From Betaproteobacteria bacterium (GTDB lineage: Bacteria; Pseudomonadota; Gammaproteobacteria; Burkholderiales; SG8-39), in the NCBI GenBank assembly GCA_016234705.1, contig JACRAS010000043.1, positions 1 to 64,000 of the forward strand: a stretch of 64,000 bases of DNA. Reading direction: 5' to 3'. Shown one piece after another: positions 18,101-26,993 of the stretch. Made by a program: the position numbers and the translations under genes. Below the pieces are notes generated by a model. That model worked only from the letters and a program-made list of their open reading frames with translations, was not told the DNA's origin and did no database searches. Numbering within the stretch: position 1 is the first letter of the stretch; each line of letters begins with the position of its first letter.

Positions 18101-19192
18101 TCACGGTGCGTAGCGTTCGTCCTTGTTCTTGCGCCGCGTCATGAACAAATCCGCCGGCAGCTCGGTGCCGAGCTTCTTCTTCCGGGCGATCTCGATCACC
18201 CGCTTGCACACCGAGGCGAACTGGTTGCCCATGCCGACGTTATTGTGATGATAGGTGATCTGCGCCGAAGCCGTGCGGCCGGGGATTTTGCCGATGCATA
18301 GGTCGCCGACCTCGTAGATATTGTTCCAGGACACGTAACCCTTTCTCATCGGCATCATGATCTCGGGCTGCTCGTCGATCTCGATCTGCTCCTTGAGATT
18401 GGCGATGATCAGATCGGCGCGCCGCGCACACTCGTCGTCGAGCTCGCGCCGGCCGTCAAACTTGTTGGTGCCGATCATGCCGATCACGTGGCAGCCGGGC
18501 GAGAGCCATTCGCCGAACAGAATCGGATCGGCGGAGTTGGTCGCCGCGATCGCGACGTCCGAGCCGCGGATCGCCTTCTCGGCGGCGTCAACCGCGGTGG
18601 CGTCGATGTTCAGCATCTTGCCCATCTTGTCGGCAAAGGCCTTGCGGTTCTTCGGGGTCATGGAATAGACCTTGAGCTTCTTGATCGAGGGCCGCGCCGC
18701 GACCACGGCTTCGACCTGCGAGATCGCCTGCTCGCCCGAACCCAGAATGCCGATTGTCTCCGCGTCCTCGCGCACGCAGTACTTTGCCACCACGCCCGAG
18801 GTCCCGCCCACGCGCAGCGCCGACACGGCGTGGTCATGCACGATGCCGAGCAGCTCATTGGTGTACAGATCCCAAACCAGAACAAAGCCGGAGAAGTCGC
18901 CGGGAAACTCCAGGCGCTTTTGCCCGCCCTTGAGCGGGAAGCTGATATGCGCGCAGTCCAGGCGAATTGCCGCCACGCCGTGACAGGGTACCACCCCGGG
19001 GATCACGTTCATCCAGCCCCAGCGCGGCTCGGGGAAGCCTTTCAGCGGCGTATGGATGCGCCGGCGCGGCAATACCTGCGCGTTGCGGTTGCCGAGGTCG
19101 GCATAGGCCTCGTGCAGCAGTTGGATACACTCCTTCATCGTCAGCAGCCCGGTAGCTTCCTTGTTGGTCAGCACCAGCGTGGTTTTGGACAT
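18101..19192 (-). CDS. Ornithine cyclodeaminase / mu-crystallin family protein
   Basis: This 363-residue protein has the family architecture: an N-terminal dimerisation region ([29 protein letters not shown]), a middle segment [30 protein letters not shown], and a Rossmann motif [18 protein letters not shown]. Members are NAD(P)-dependent cyclodeaminases, imine reductases or amino-acid dehydrogenases. It is paired with a second family member immediately upstream (46-bp gap), so the two may form a heteromer or act in sequence. The substrate cannot be assigned; the surrounding island suggests a catabolic role. Confidence 0.88.
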   Translation of the reverse strand: MSKTTLVLTNKEATGLLTMKECIQLLHEAYADLGNRNAQVLPRRRIHTPLKGFPEPRWGWMNVIPGVVPCHGVAAIRLDCAHISFPLKGGQKRLEFPGDFSGFVLVWDLYTNELLGIVHDHAVSALRVGGTSGVVAKYCVREDAETIGILGSGEQAISQVEAVVAARPSIKKLKVYSMTPKNRKAFADKMGKMLNIDATAVDAAEKAIRGSDVAIAATNSADPILFGEWLSPGCHVIGMIGTNKFDGRRELDDECARRADLIIANLKEQIEIDEQPEIMMPMRKGYVSWNNIYEVGDLCIGKIPGRTASAQITYHHNNVGMGNQFASVCKRVIEIARKKKLGTELPADLFMTRRKNKDERYAP

Positions 19193-19238
19193 TTCTTCTC
19201 CCAGATCGGTCGGTTGATGCGAGCGGGTCGAAATCCAA

Positions 19239-20447
19239 CTACGGGTGCAGCTCCTCCAGGAACCAGTCCGTCGGCACCTCGTGGCCGAGGCCCTTGTTGC
19301 GCGCGTTCTCCAGGATCTTTCCGCCCAGGGCCGCGAACTGCACCCCGGCGGAGCCGTTCATGTGGAAGGTAATCTGCTTCGGACTGGTGCGCCCGGTCGC
19401 CTTGCCCACCAGCAGGTCGCCCAACTCGGCCGTTGGCCACTGCGGCGAGTTCGGCATCCAGGAGGGCGAGCTTTCTTTTCGCCCTTCCGAGAAGACCTTG
19501 GCGTGCGCCTCGGGCGCCGCGGGCAGCACGTAATCGTCCACGTCAAAGTGGTCGCCGTGGCTCCACCATGTCATGACGCGGACGTCCGCCCGGCGGTGGC
19601 ATGCCTCGTCGGTCTCCCCCGGCGTGGTCGAATTGATGTGGGTGCCGGGCGCTATCCATTCGCCGCGCAGCACCGGCGTAAATGTGTTCGTCGCCCCGAT
19701 CGCGATGTCCACCTCGCGCACAGCCGCCTCGGCGCTTTCCACCGCGACGATGTCGACCCCCGTCCGCTCGCGCCAGTGTTGAACGAAGGCCTCGCGGTGC
19801 TTGGCGTTGGGGCTGAATACCTTGATGTGCTCGATCCCCGGCCGCACCACCAGGGTCGCCTCGATCGAGCCGCCCGCCATCATTCCGGAGCCGAGGATCC
19901 CCACGCGCTTGGCGTTCTGCCGCGCCAGGTGCTTGGTCCCCACCGCCCCTGTCGCCACTACCCGGTTGCGCTGGATGTAGCCGTCCGGCATGATGCACAG
20001 AAGCTGCCCCGTGCGCGCGCTGAAAAGCTGGATCAGCGAGGTGTAGCGCCCCCCCGGCCCGGTCGGGATCTTGCAGTAGCGCAGCTTGCCGTTGACGACG
20101 GGCATGCTCATCACTTCCGAACTGGTGCGCACCGCGGCGATACCCGTTTTGTGGATGGCGCCGAACATCGTCTTGAACATGTAGATGAGCGGGGCGCCGA
20201 ACGCCTCCGGCTCGACGTAAGCGTCCTTGGCGATTCGCTCGTTCAGGATCTTGTGCTCGAGCTGGTCCACCGGAATGCCCAGCTCCTGGGCGATCGCCTC
20301 CTTGGAGGTCGGCATGTGGCGATCGATGCGCGGATCGCTCATCGCCCAGCCGCGCCCCACCTCCTTGAAGGCGTCCTCGATGGCGTCCACGCACTCGGCC
20401 ATCGTCACCGCCTTGGCTACCTCCGTGTTGTTTAGAATCAACGTCAT
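19239..20447 (-). CDS. Ornithine cyclodeaminase / mu-crystallin family protein (long form)
   Basis: This 402-residue family member contains [60 protein letters not shown] and the Rossmann motif [19 protein letters not shown]. It is longer than its downstream neighbour because of insertions in the N-terminal domain (a segment around [22 protein letters not shown]) and near residue 325. GGAGGG precedes the ATG. It appears to be the first gene of a short operon with the 18101 gene and Bug copy 2. Confidence 0.86.
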   Translation of the reverse strand: MTLILNNTEVAKAVTMAECVDAIEDAFKEVGRGWAMSDPRIDRHMPTSKEAIAQELGIPVDQLEHKILNERIAKDAYVEPEAFGAPLIYMFKTMFGAIHKTGIAAVRTSSEVMSMPVVNGKLRYCKIPTGPGGRYTSLIQLFSARTGQLLCIMPDGYIQRNRVVATGAVGTKHLARQNAKRVGILGSGMMAGGSIEATLVVRPGIEHIKVFSPNAKHREAFVQHWRERTGVDIVAVESAEAAVREVDIAIGATNTFTPVLRGEWIAPGTHINSTTPGETDEACHRRADVRVMTWWSHGDHFDVDDYVLPAAPEAHAKVFSEGRKESSPSWMPNSPQWPTAELGDLLVGKATGRTSPKQITFHMNGSAGVQFAALGGKILENARNKGLGHEVPTDWFLEELHP

Positions 20448-20593
20448 TGGGATTACCCTCCTCGTTTCGTCCGGCGCCAGTGGCTGCTCAATGTGCGCGC
20501 CCGTTTATAATACGACGAACCATTTGTTATGGATCGACTCCCGGCGGTCCGGCAACTTAAGTGGGATTCCGTTACCCCAGCTTTCGCTAATCG

Positions 20594-22207
20594 TCACCCA
20601 AGACCACTAATGTGTTTAACTGCATTTCTTCCGGAAACGAAGCATTCTGCAATGTTGCCGCCCGCGCTGTAAAGGTGTCCAAACGTGCTACCGAGCTCGC
20701 CCACGACGTACAGGCGCGACAATGCCTCTCCGTAGACGTTGATGACCTGTTGATATTCGTCGTGTACGAGCCCTCCCTGGGTATTGGAAACCAACGGCCA
20801 TATTTCTGCGCCGTAGTATGGGGGCGTATCGATAGGAAGCATGGTTCCGCCTGGACGCCCAAACTCTGCATCAGATCCGCTATGACAGGCCGCATTCCAC
20901 CGGTCCACGCTCGCCTCAACTGCATCCGGGTCTTTCATCTTGAACTGAGCTGCAAGCTCTCGAATGCTGTCGGCTTTCTTGAGTATGCCTAGGTCAACCT
21001 CTTTCAGATTGTCCGGGCTCCAGACGTAGTGAAGAATGTCCGGATCGTTATAAGTTGGCTGGCCCAGTGGGTAGAGTCGTCGACCGTTGTCGTCGCAAAT
21101 CAGCAAAGAGGGTATGCGCGGATAACTCTGGGTGACTGGGTCAAGGTGCTGCATAGGTCGGTGGTTGGTATCCTGAACATACGGATGGTATTCATTCATG
21201 TAGCGTTTGCCAAACTGATCGACGAGTATCCAAGCCATCTTCACCTGGGCTGTTTGTTCGCGTCCTGGCTTCCAATTGGGCACCCGTTTGGTTCTTATCA
21301 AGTATGGATAGTCGGGTGACGGATGCCTGAATCCGTATGAGCCGTGGAAGTGCCACATATGCCACAATGCCGCCCCCAACTCTTGTGCCATCAGGATGCC
21401 ATCGCCGGTGTTATTCTTAGCCATTGCGGTGCCGATCGGCATACCCTCCCAATACTGCTCCTGCATCGTGGGATTTCCTTCGAAGCCCCCACAGGCCAGT
21501 ATCAGCGCCCGCGCTTTTACATTAGTGAGTTTCCCGTTTTTGCCCTTGATCGTGATTCCCCGGACTTCCCGTTGCTCCGTACCGCGAATCAAACGAACCG
21601 CCGCGCTGTTATATCGTACCTGGACGTTGCGCCGTCTGAGCACATTGTCATAGACGACTTTGAACACCCGGACCCCCCCACCAAAGGTGCTGCTTTTTTG
21701 CGCAGAACTGCTGCTTTGCGCGGGAAACTCCTTCTCTGGAAAAAACTCCGGAACTGACTTTATCGAGGTATAGTAGAAAGTCTCAAAACCGGGCAGCATG
21801 TATGAACCACCGCCCAGAAATTCGTCCGGTACCGTTCCGTCCGGATTAAGACCGATGCCATCGATGCCACCGGGGCCGAGTCTTCCCCGGCCAACGACTT
21901 CAGCGCCATTGATCTTCGCGAGCTTCGTGACATAATCTTCAAGATCGGTCATGCCGTCCGCAAGAGCGCGAAGAACCTCGATTGGCGTCCTGCCCTTGCC
22001 TAGAGCCTGCAGATAGGCAAACGCTTTGTCTCGGTCCGCAGCACATAGCACTCCTCCACCAGCGCAGATCGATATGCCTCCGGGGACCGAGGCTTTCTCT
22101 ATCAACAAAACCCTTGCGCCTCCGTCCGCGGCTTCGATCGCCGAGATAGCACCGGCGAAACCGAAGCCAACCACTACAACATCGAATTCCTCATCGAAGG
22201 CCAGCAT
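20594..22207 (-). CDS. FAD_binding_2 flavoprotein oxidoreductase
   Basis: This 537-residue flavoprotein begins FDVVVVGFGFAGAISAIEAADGGARVLLIEK and contains GGISICAGGGVLCA, ALILACGGFEGN and the C-terminal WPLVSNTQGGLVHDEYQQVIN with RLYVVGELGSTFGHLYSAGGNIAECFVSGR. It is a clear paralogue of the 15363-16922 protein and belongs to the KstD/fumarate-reductase-like superfamily. GAGGAG precedes the ATG. It is divergent from the LysR gene at 22446 and is the likely target of that regulator. Confidence 0.9.
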   Translation of the reverse strand: MLAFDEEFDVVVVGFGFAGAISAIEAADGGARVLLIEKASVPGGISICAGGGVLCAADRDKAFAYLQALGKGRTPIEVLRALADGMTDLEDYVTKLAKINGAEVVGRGRLGPGGIDGIGLNPDGTVPDEFLGGGSYMLPGFETFYYTSIKSVPEFFPEKEFPAQSSSSAQKSSTFGGGVRVFKVVYDNVLRRRNVQVRYNSAAVRLIRGTEQREVRGITIKGKNGKLTNVKARALILACGGFEGNPTMQEQYWEGMPIGTAMAKNNTGDGILMAQELGAALWHMWHFHGSYGFRHPSPDYPYLIRTKRVPNWKPGREQTAQVKMAWILVDQFGKRYMNEYHPYVQDTNHRPMQHLDPVTQSYPRIPSLLICDDNGRRLYPLGQPTYNDPDILHYVWSPDNLKEVDLGILKKADSIRELAAQFKMKDPDAVEASVDRWNAACHSGSDAEFGRPGGTMLPIDTPPYYGAEIWPLVSNTQGGLVHDEYQQVINVYGEALSRLYVVGELGSTFGHLYSAGGNIAECFVSGRNAVKHISGLG

Positions 22208-22337
22208 AACTCACTCCTCTCATCTCTCATTTCCTCATGGTTTACCCGGCAGACGCGAGTCGCGCCCCCTACCCGGTCATTGCTTTCAGCGCTCGGCTAG
22301 TCAAAGTGCGAGTGCATTCTGAGCAAGATAAGTTTCT

Positions 22338-22384
22338 TTGACAAGATATCAATATTGATCGGTTACTATTATCAATGGTATAAG
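22338..22384 (+). promoter_or_regulatory. Probable LysR promoter and operator in the divergent intergenic region
   Basis: The 238-bp gap between the flavoprotein and LysR genes holds an AT-rich island in GC-rich surroundings. A perfect dyad ATCAATATTGAT lies at 22348-22359, with the T-N11-A character of LysR sites, and a further ATCAAT half-site at 22371. A + strand promoter TTGATC (22355) with an 18-bp spacer to TATAAG (22379) reads toward lysR and overlaps the dyad, consistent with autoregulation. Confidence 0.55.
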
Positions 22385-22445
22385 CTAGGTTTCACGCTGC
22401 GGCAGCGACGTTTTTTGTTGCTCCGTCGCCGGTAGGAAGAACACA

Positions 22446-23351
22446 TTGACCCTCTCGCTATCGAAAATCCGCGGGTTTCTCGCGGTGGCCGAGCATCTCC
22501 ACTTCCGCCGCGCGGCCAGTGCGCTCGACATCAGTCAACCTGCGCTCAGCGCGCAGATACGGGCACTCGAGCAGACGCTCGGCGTGCGGCTGGTGGCACG
22601 CACGACGCGCCACGTTCAGCTCACGCCCGACGGGGAGCGTTTCCTGACGCGGACGCGTCGTCTGTTCGAGGAGATGGAAACCGTTGTGAGCGAGATCCGC
22701 GATCCGCGCATGCTCGAACGGGGCCGGGTGGCTTTCTCCTGCATTCCAACGGTGGCTGCGCACGTATTCCCGGATATCATCGAGAAGTTCAAGCGGCGCT
22801 ATCCGGGCATGGCGATCAAGATAATCGATGAGCCGACTCTGGCGCTGGAGCGCCGTATCATCAGCCGCGAGGTCGATTTCGGCATCGGCGCCATGCCTCG
22901 CTGGCGCGAGGAACTCGAATTCACCCCCATCATCGATGATCCGTTCGTCGCCGTGTTTCGAAGGGATCATGCGCTCGCCAAGCGCGCCAAGGTCTCGATC
23001 GACCAAGTCCTTCAGTATCCGGTCATATCGCTCAGCAAGGGCTCGAATGTCCGAGCAACCATCGAGGCGTATTTCGAGCGGACGAAACGACCGTTCGTCC
23101 CGGCTTACGACTTGATTCATCACTACACCATCGGCGCGATGGTCGAGGCGGGCCTCGGCATCACGCTGCTTCCGTCCATGGCGACTGCGATGATGCAGCA
23201 CTCGTCGCGACTGAAGATCGCCGTACTGAACGAGCCGAAGTTCTCGCGGCACATCGGCTTGATCAAGCGAACGGGAGAGACGCTGTCACCCGCTGCCTTT
23301 GAGTTTTATCAGTTCACGTTGCAGGCAATGAAAAAGCCGCGGAAAGCATAG
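22446..23351 (+). CDS. LysR-family transcriptional regulator
   Basis: This 301-residue regulator starts at a TTG (22446) preceded by AGGAAG. The N-terminal winged helix-turn-helix is textbook: KIRGFLAVAEHLHFRRAASALDISQPALSAQIRALEQTLGVRL. A LysR substrate-binding domain follows (FSCIPTVAAHVFPDIIEKFKRRYPGMAIKI, VEAGLGITLLPSMA). It is divergent from the 20594 flavoprotein, which it probably controls with an aromatic or organic-acid co-inducer. Its 3' end is mirrored by a remnant at 16947-16992. It is convergent with the CoA-ligase gene. Confidence 0.95.
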   Translation: MTLSLSKIRGFLAVAEHLHFRRAASALDISQPALSAQIRALEQTLGVRLVARTTRHVQLTPDGERFLTRTRRLFEEMETVVSEIRDPRMLERGRVAFSCIPTVAAHVFPDIIEKFKRRYPGMAIKIIDEPTLALERRIISREVDFGIGAMPRWREELEFTPIIDDPFVAVFRRDHALAKRAKVSIDQVLQYPVISLSKGSNVRATIEAYFERTKRPFVPAYDLIHHYTIGAMVEAGLGITLLPSMATAMMQHSSRLKIAVLNEPKFSRHIGLIKRTGETLSPAAFEFYQFTLQAMKKPRKA

Positions 23352-23513
23352 TAAATTTTGTTCTCAAAATGCGCGCGACGCGGTTACTGAGTTCTTCGTC
23401 ATGCGCAAGTAGTCGAAGACGGAACGAATATCCCGTGCCAAGCCGGTTGGAATGAACCGTACTGGGCCGGAATGGGGTTGAAGCCGATGTCTATCGGCGA
23501 AACTTACACCTGT

Positions 23514-24938
23514 CTAGGCCAGTTTCCTCTGGTCGAATACGCGCTTGGCCTTGATTTCGGTCTTGGGAAGAGTACCGTAGGGCTTCAGGTCCACATGGGG
23601 ACGTATCTCGACCATGAGCCTCACTGCGTCCTGGATTCGCTTGGCCAGCTTCGGATACTCCTTCTCGGGGACTTCCGGCCTCGGCTCGGCCACGATGGTC
23701 AGGACGTCGAGCATTTTCTCCTGGGAGACGACGATCTGGAACTCGTCACCGACCTCGGCGAAGCCGCGGATCGCTTCCTCTATGGCGCTGGGGAACATGG
23801 TGATACCGCGGATGTTCAGCATATCATCCGCGCGACCGTAGAAGCCGCCCACGGCCAGCGCGTGAGTGCGTCCGCAGGGACATGGGTCGTAGTTCAACAC
23901 GGTGTAGTCGCCGATCAGGAACCGGGCGAGCGGCGCCGCCTCCGAGAACAGGTTGGTCACTACGGAGAGTCCCGGTTGTCCGAGTGGCACGGGCTCCATG
24001 GTCACCGGGTCCACCGTCTCCCAAATCTGGATATCCTCGGTCAGGTGGTCGCAGACCGGGCCGTCTTTCCGGGTCACCTGGTACTGACAGGTGTATCCGC
24101 CTGCGGTCGGGGAGGCTTCGGTGCAGCCGTAGAACTCATGCAGCTCGCAATTCCATAGGGTTTCCGTGCGGCGCTTGGTGGCGGCGATGGTGGCTCCAGG
24201 CTCTCCCCCGGTGATGATAACGCGGATGGAGCTCTGGGCCGGGTCGTAGCCCATCTCCTTCATCACGTCTCCGAGATAGAGGGCATAGGACGGCGTGGCC
24301 CCGAGGATGGTCGGCTTGAACGTATTGATGAACATGCAGGTCCGGCGGGTGTCCAGGCTGCCGCGCGGTATGATCGGAACGCCCATCAGGTTCAGGGCGT
24401 AGTGCACTCCCCAGAGGAAGACGTGAGGGGCGTAACCAAAGGCGATGAGGGCGATATCGCCGGGCCTGATGCCCATGGCCCACATGGCGCGAGCGTCATT
24501 CCAGGCCCAGATATCTCTGTCGTGCAGCGTGTGGCGGAAGGCCCTCGGGGCTGCCGTGGTGCCCGACGTGGCGAACATCATCCAGCCCCGCCGAGACCAG
24601 ATCTCGTCGTTCACCGTGGTATAGGTTCCCCACGGGGGATTGACCTTGACGTCCTCCACCATCTCCGTCTTGGTGGTGATCGGTATCTTGGGCAGGTCCT
24701 TCAGAGACTTGATATCGGACGGATGCAGCTTGGCTTTTTTGAATTTCTCCCGATAGAAGGGGCTGCACTCATAGAGAAACTTGACGCAAAGCAGAAGCTT
24801 CTCTTCCTGGATATCCTTTATCCTGTCCCTGGAGCAGGTCTCCAGCTCCGGCACCCAGAACCTGTCGTTGGCGGGCCCATCAGGTTGAAGCATGTACTTG
24901 TTGACCAGATCTAGCCATTGCTTTCGCACGTCTGCCAT
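23514..24938 (-). CDS. Phenylacetate-CoA ligase (PaaK)-like AMP-forming acyl-CoA ligase
   Basis: This 474-residue ligase starts at the ATG at 24938 with a strong GAGGAGAAG site; the in-frame extension to 25040 lacks one. PaaK-type features are CSPFYREKFKKAKLHPSDIKSLKDLPKIPITTK near the N-terminus, the phosphate loop FATSGTTAAPRAF, HEFYGCTEASP and GDYTVLNYDPCPCGRTHA. It would activate an aromatic or other carboxylic acid to its CoA thioester using ATP. Its location beside the catabolic island suggests that it primes the island's substrate. The exact acid is unknown. Confidence 0.9.
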   Translation of the reverse strand: MADVRKQWLDLVNKYMLQPDGPANDRFWVPELETCSRDRIKDIQEEKLLLCVKFLYECSPFYREKFKKAKLHPSDIKSLKDLPKIPITTKTEMVEDVKVNPPWGTYTTVNDEIWSRRGWMMFATSGTTAAPRAFRHTLHDRDIWAWNDARAMWAMGIRPGDIALIAFGYAPHVFLWGVHYALNLMGVPIIPRGSLDTRRTCMFINTFKPTILGATPSYALYLGDVMKEMGYDPAQSSIRVIITGGEPGATIAATKRRTETLWNCELHEFYGCTEASPTAGGYTCQYQVTRKDGPVCDHLTEDIQIWETVDPVTMEPVPLGQPGLSVVTNLFSEAAPLARFLIGDYTVLNYDPCPCGRTHALAVGGFYGRADDMLNIRGITMFPSAIEEAIRGFAEVGDEFQIVVSQEKMLDVLTIVAEPRPEVPEKEYPKLAKRIQDAVRLMVEIRPHVDLKPYGTLPKTEIKAKRVFDQRKLA

Positions 24939-25037
24939 TTTCTTCTCCTCGCTCCTTAATAAAGGTTGTCTCCAAAGGCTTATTCTATCGCGGAATATGG
25001 GCTTCTCTGCGAGTCGTGCAGTGTTTTTTCTCGGCGG

Positions 25038-25058
25038 CATCTTGGGAGTCCCAAGATG
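25038..25058. promoter_or_regulatory. Inverted repeat upstream of the PaaK-like gene
   Basis: A perfect 10-bp inverted repeat (CATCTTGGGA / TCCCAAGATG) around a single central base lies 100 bp upstream of the ligase start. It is too tight for a good RNA hairpin and has no downstream T-run on the coding strand. A DNA operator is the more likely reading. Confidence 0.35.
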
Positions 25059-25085
25059 AAGATGCGATACATGCCGGGCTGTTGA

Positions 25086-25286
25086 TTAACTCCGCCGGAG
25101 GAGCAAGCCATTCACAGCTTCAGACAATGCCGTCGCCGCGGCTTCGATTTCCTCCGGCGTCGACATCCGTCCCAGCGAGAGCCTGACTGCGCCTAGCGCT
25201 CGATTCGCGTCGCAGCCCATCGCCGCCAGCACTTCGGGCGCGACCGGTGTAGTGGCGTTATAGTCGAGGTAGACGGGTTTACTCAT
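25086..25286 (-). pseudogene. Internally deleted cysteine desulfurase (NifS/IscS family) remnant
   Basis: The 66-codon frame joins a true NifS-type N-terminus (MSKPVYLDYNATTPVAPEVLAAM) directly to a true C-terminus (MGCDANRALGAVRLSLG then RMSTPEEIEAAATALSEAV). About 300 residues are missing, including the PLP-binding lysine and the catalytic cysteine loop. The deletion is in frame, so a short peptide could still be made, but no desulfurase activity is possible. It lies upstream of sulfur-related genes at 25.4-28.6 kb. Confidence 0.85.
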
Positions 25287-25371
25287 CGCATTGCTTGCGT
25301 GATGTCGGCGATCGGGTTATCAGGATTTTAGAGGCCGATGGACAAGCCGTTATTGCGTTCCATGCTCGAAG

Positions 25372-25455
25372 TTAGAATTCGTAACGAACCTGGAGATAGA
25401 CGTTGTCGCCGCGCGAGAGAGCTGCCCGAACTGGCCCCACGGTTGTGGTGATGCG
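25372..25455 (-). pseudogene. C-terminal remnant of an outer-membrane beta-barrel protein gene
   Basis: In frame after the stop of the SQR-like gene, the minus strand reads ITTTVGPVRAALSRG then DNVYLQVRYEF and a stop. The alternating hydrophobic pattern ending in a C-terminal Phe is the signature of a last beta-strand of an outer-membrane protein. No start codon or upstream barrel sequence exists, so only the tail of the gene survives. Confidence 0.5.
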
Positions 25456-26607
25456 TCAGAAGCGTCGATAGAGCCAGTACTTCTCGTACAGGATCTTGCC
25501 CGCGTGCCAGAAGAGATTCGGTCCGTGCATCTCGACTTGCGGCGTCGGCTCGGCGTAGAAATTGCCCTTGCCGATGCCGGCTCGCCCGCCACCGGCCTCG
25601 ATGAAGCACATGCCCTCGCCGGCAAATTGACGCGGCGTACCCTTGCCGGTCCAGGCGCGGGCGATGTTGTGCGCCACGACCTCGGCCTGGCCATGGGCGA
25701 AGACGCCGGCCTTGGGCAAGGGACGACCCATCTTGAGGGGAATGGTGGTGATATCGCCGAGCGCAAACACGTTCTCGAATTGCGTTTGCAGCGTATGACG
25801 GTCGACGGGTATCCAGCCGGTTTCGTTGGTCAGGCCCGCCTCCCGCGCCACCGCCGGCGCGCGGTGCGGTGGAACGTAGAGCAGCAGGTCGTAATCGGCC
25901 GAGGCGCCATTGGCGAAGCCGATGCGGTGGGCTGCCGGATCGATTTCCTTGACCTGGTGCTCGGGGTGATAGGCGATGCCGCGTGCCTCGATCATGCCGC
26001 GCACGGCCGCGCCCAGTTCGGGACCGGTAACGACCATCGGCCGCGGCTCGGCGGCGAAGAATTCGATCGTCGCCTGGTCGCGCACGCCGCGCTTGCGCAG
26101 GTGTGATTCCAGCAACAGGGCCGCCTCGTAGGGCGCCGCCGGGCACTTGTACATAGGCGCGGCGGTGAGCACGACGATGCGCCCGCCTTCGAAACGGGCG
26201 AGAGCGTCGCGGATGGCGGTCGCGCCTTCCATGGTGTAGAGGTTGAGGCCGGCTTGCGCCAGCCCCGGGATCGCCTCCGCTGCGTACTCGGCTCCCAGCG
26301 CAATCACCAGCGCGTCGGCCGCGAGCGATTCGCCGGCGATCGCGACTTCGCGGCGCTGCGGATCGATGCGGGTGACATCGCCGTGGCGAAATTCCACGCC
26401 TCGGCCGATCAATCGGTCGAGAGAACGGGTGAAATCCTCCGGCTTGCGCGCGCCGACCATCAACCACAACAAGGACGGCGGAAAAAAGTGCCGCTCGGCG
26501 CGATCAACCGCAATCACGCGATCGGATGTGGGCAAAAGTTTTCTCAAGGTCTCCGCGGCGACCAGCCCGCCGAGACCCGCCCCGAGAATCAGCGCGGTTC
26601 GGCTCAT
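25456..26607 (-). CDS. Sulfide:quinone oxidoreductase-like FAD-dependent oxidoreductase
   Basis: From the ATG at 26607 this gives 383 residues: TALILGAGLGGLVAAETLRKLL (FAD fold), FFPPSLLWLMVGARKPEDFTRSLDRL, ALVIALGAEYAAEAIPG, a CPAAPYEAALLLE segment, and the FAD-contacting NVFALGDITTIPLKMGRPLPKAGVFAHGQAEVVAHNI. These fit the SQR / flavocytochrome c sulfide dehydrogenase group, which oxidises sulfide. The K-C-P-A-A-P segment retains one family cysteine; whether all redox cysteines are kept needs alignment. It lies 2 bp downstream of the dsrE-like gene, in an operon with it. Confidence 0.85.
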   Translation of the reverse strand: MSRTALILGAGLGGLVAAETLRKLLPTSDRVIAVDRAERHFFPPSLLWLMVGARKPEDFTRSLDRLIGRGVEFRHGDVTRIDPQRREVAIAGESLAADALVIALGAEYAAEAIPGLAQAGLNLYTMEGATAIRDALARFEGGRIVVLTAAPMYKCPAAPYEAALLLESHLRKRGVRDQATIEFFAAEPRPMVVTGPELGAAVRGMIEARGIAYHPEHQVKEIDPAAHRIGFANGASADYDLLLYVPPHRAPAVAREAGLTNETGWIPVDRHTLQTQFENVFALGDITTIPLKMGRPLPKAGVFAHGQAEVVAHNIARAWTGKGTPRQFAGEGMCFIEAGGGRAGIGKGNFYAEPTPQVEMHGPNLFWHAGKILYEKYWLYRRF

Positions 26608-26609
26608 GA

Positions 26610-26960
26610 TCAAAACACCATCACTTTGTCGGCCCACTGCGTCCAGGACGTCAGCTCGGCGAGCGTGCTTTTGCGCGCTCCGTCCGCAAGTTCGGGATCC
26701 GCGATCCCGCGAGCATCCATGCAGGTTCCGCAAACGCCCACTTCGGCCTTGTTGCGCAGAACGCGGCCGAGCATGAGCTGGATATTGTAGAAACCTTCGG
26801 GAACCTTTTGCCCGCCTTTGGCGCAGGACGCCGCGTCGCCGATCAAGAACAGTTTTACTTCCTCGCCTTCGGCCTTCGACAGGGCTCCTGCGAGGCGCAA
26901 GCCGTTGTAGCTGCGCTCACTGCCATACGGAGCGTCGTTCAGGATGAATAGAGTCTTCAT
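26610..26960 (-). CDS. DsrE/DsrF-like sulfur-relay family protein
   Basis: This 116-residue protein starts at the ATG at 26960 after GGAGAAC. It begins MKTLFILNDAPYGSERSYNGLRLAGAL and contains LFLIGDAASCAKGGQ and VGVCGTCMDARGI, the cysteine-bearing loops of DsrE-fold proteins. Such proteins carry persulfide sulfur in sulfide oxidation or tRNA thiolation. Its tight linkage to the SQR-like gene (2-bp gap) and to a rhodanese-fused regulator supports a persulfide role here. Confidence 0.88.
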   Translation of the reverse strand: MKTLFILNDAPYGSERSYNGLRLAGALSKAEGEEVKLFLIGDAASCAKGGQKVPEGFYNIQLMLGRVLRNKAEVGVCGTCMDARGIADPELADGARKSTLAELTSWTQWADKVMVF

Positions 26961-26993
26961 GGTGTCGTTCTCCTTTTGTGTCATTGGATCGAT

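Noticed and set aside
24939-25040. 34-codon N-terminal extension of the PaaK-like ligase
   Set aside because: It lacks a ribosome-binding site, whereas the ATG at 24938 has GAGGAGAAG. The extension also runs into the inverted repeat.
25328-26467. 379-codon minus-strand frame overlapping the SQR-like gene
   Set aside because: It is a +1 shadow of the SQR-like coding frame, with Arg-rich, domain-free translation.
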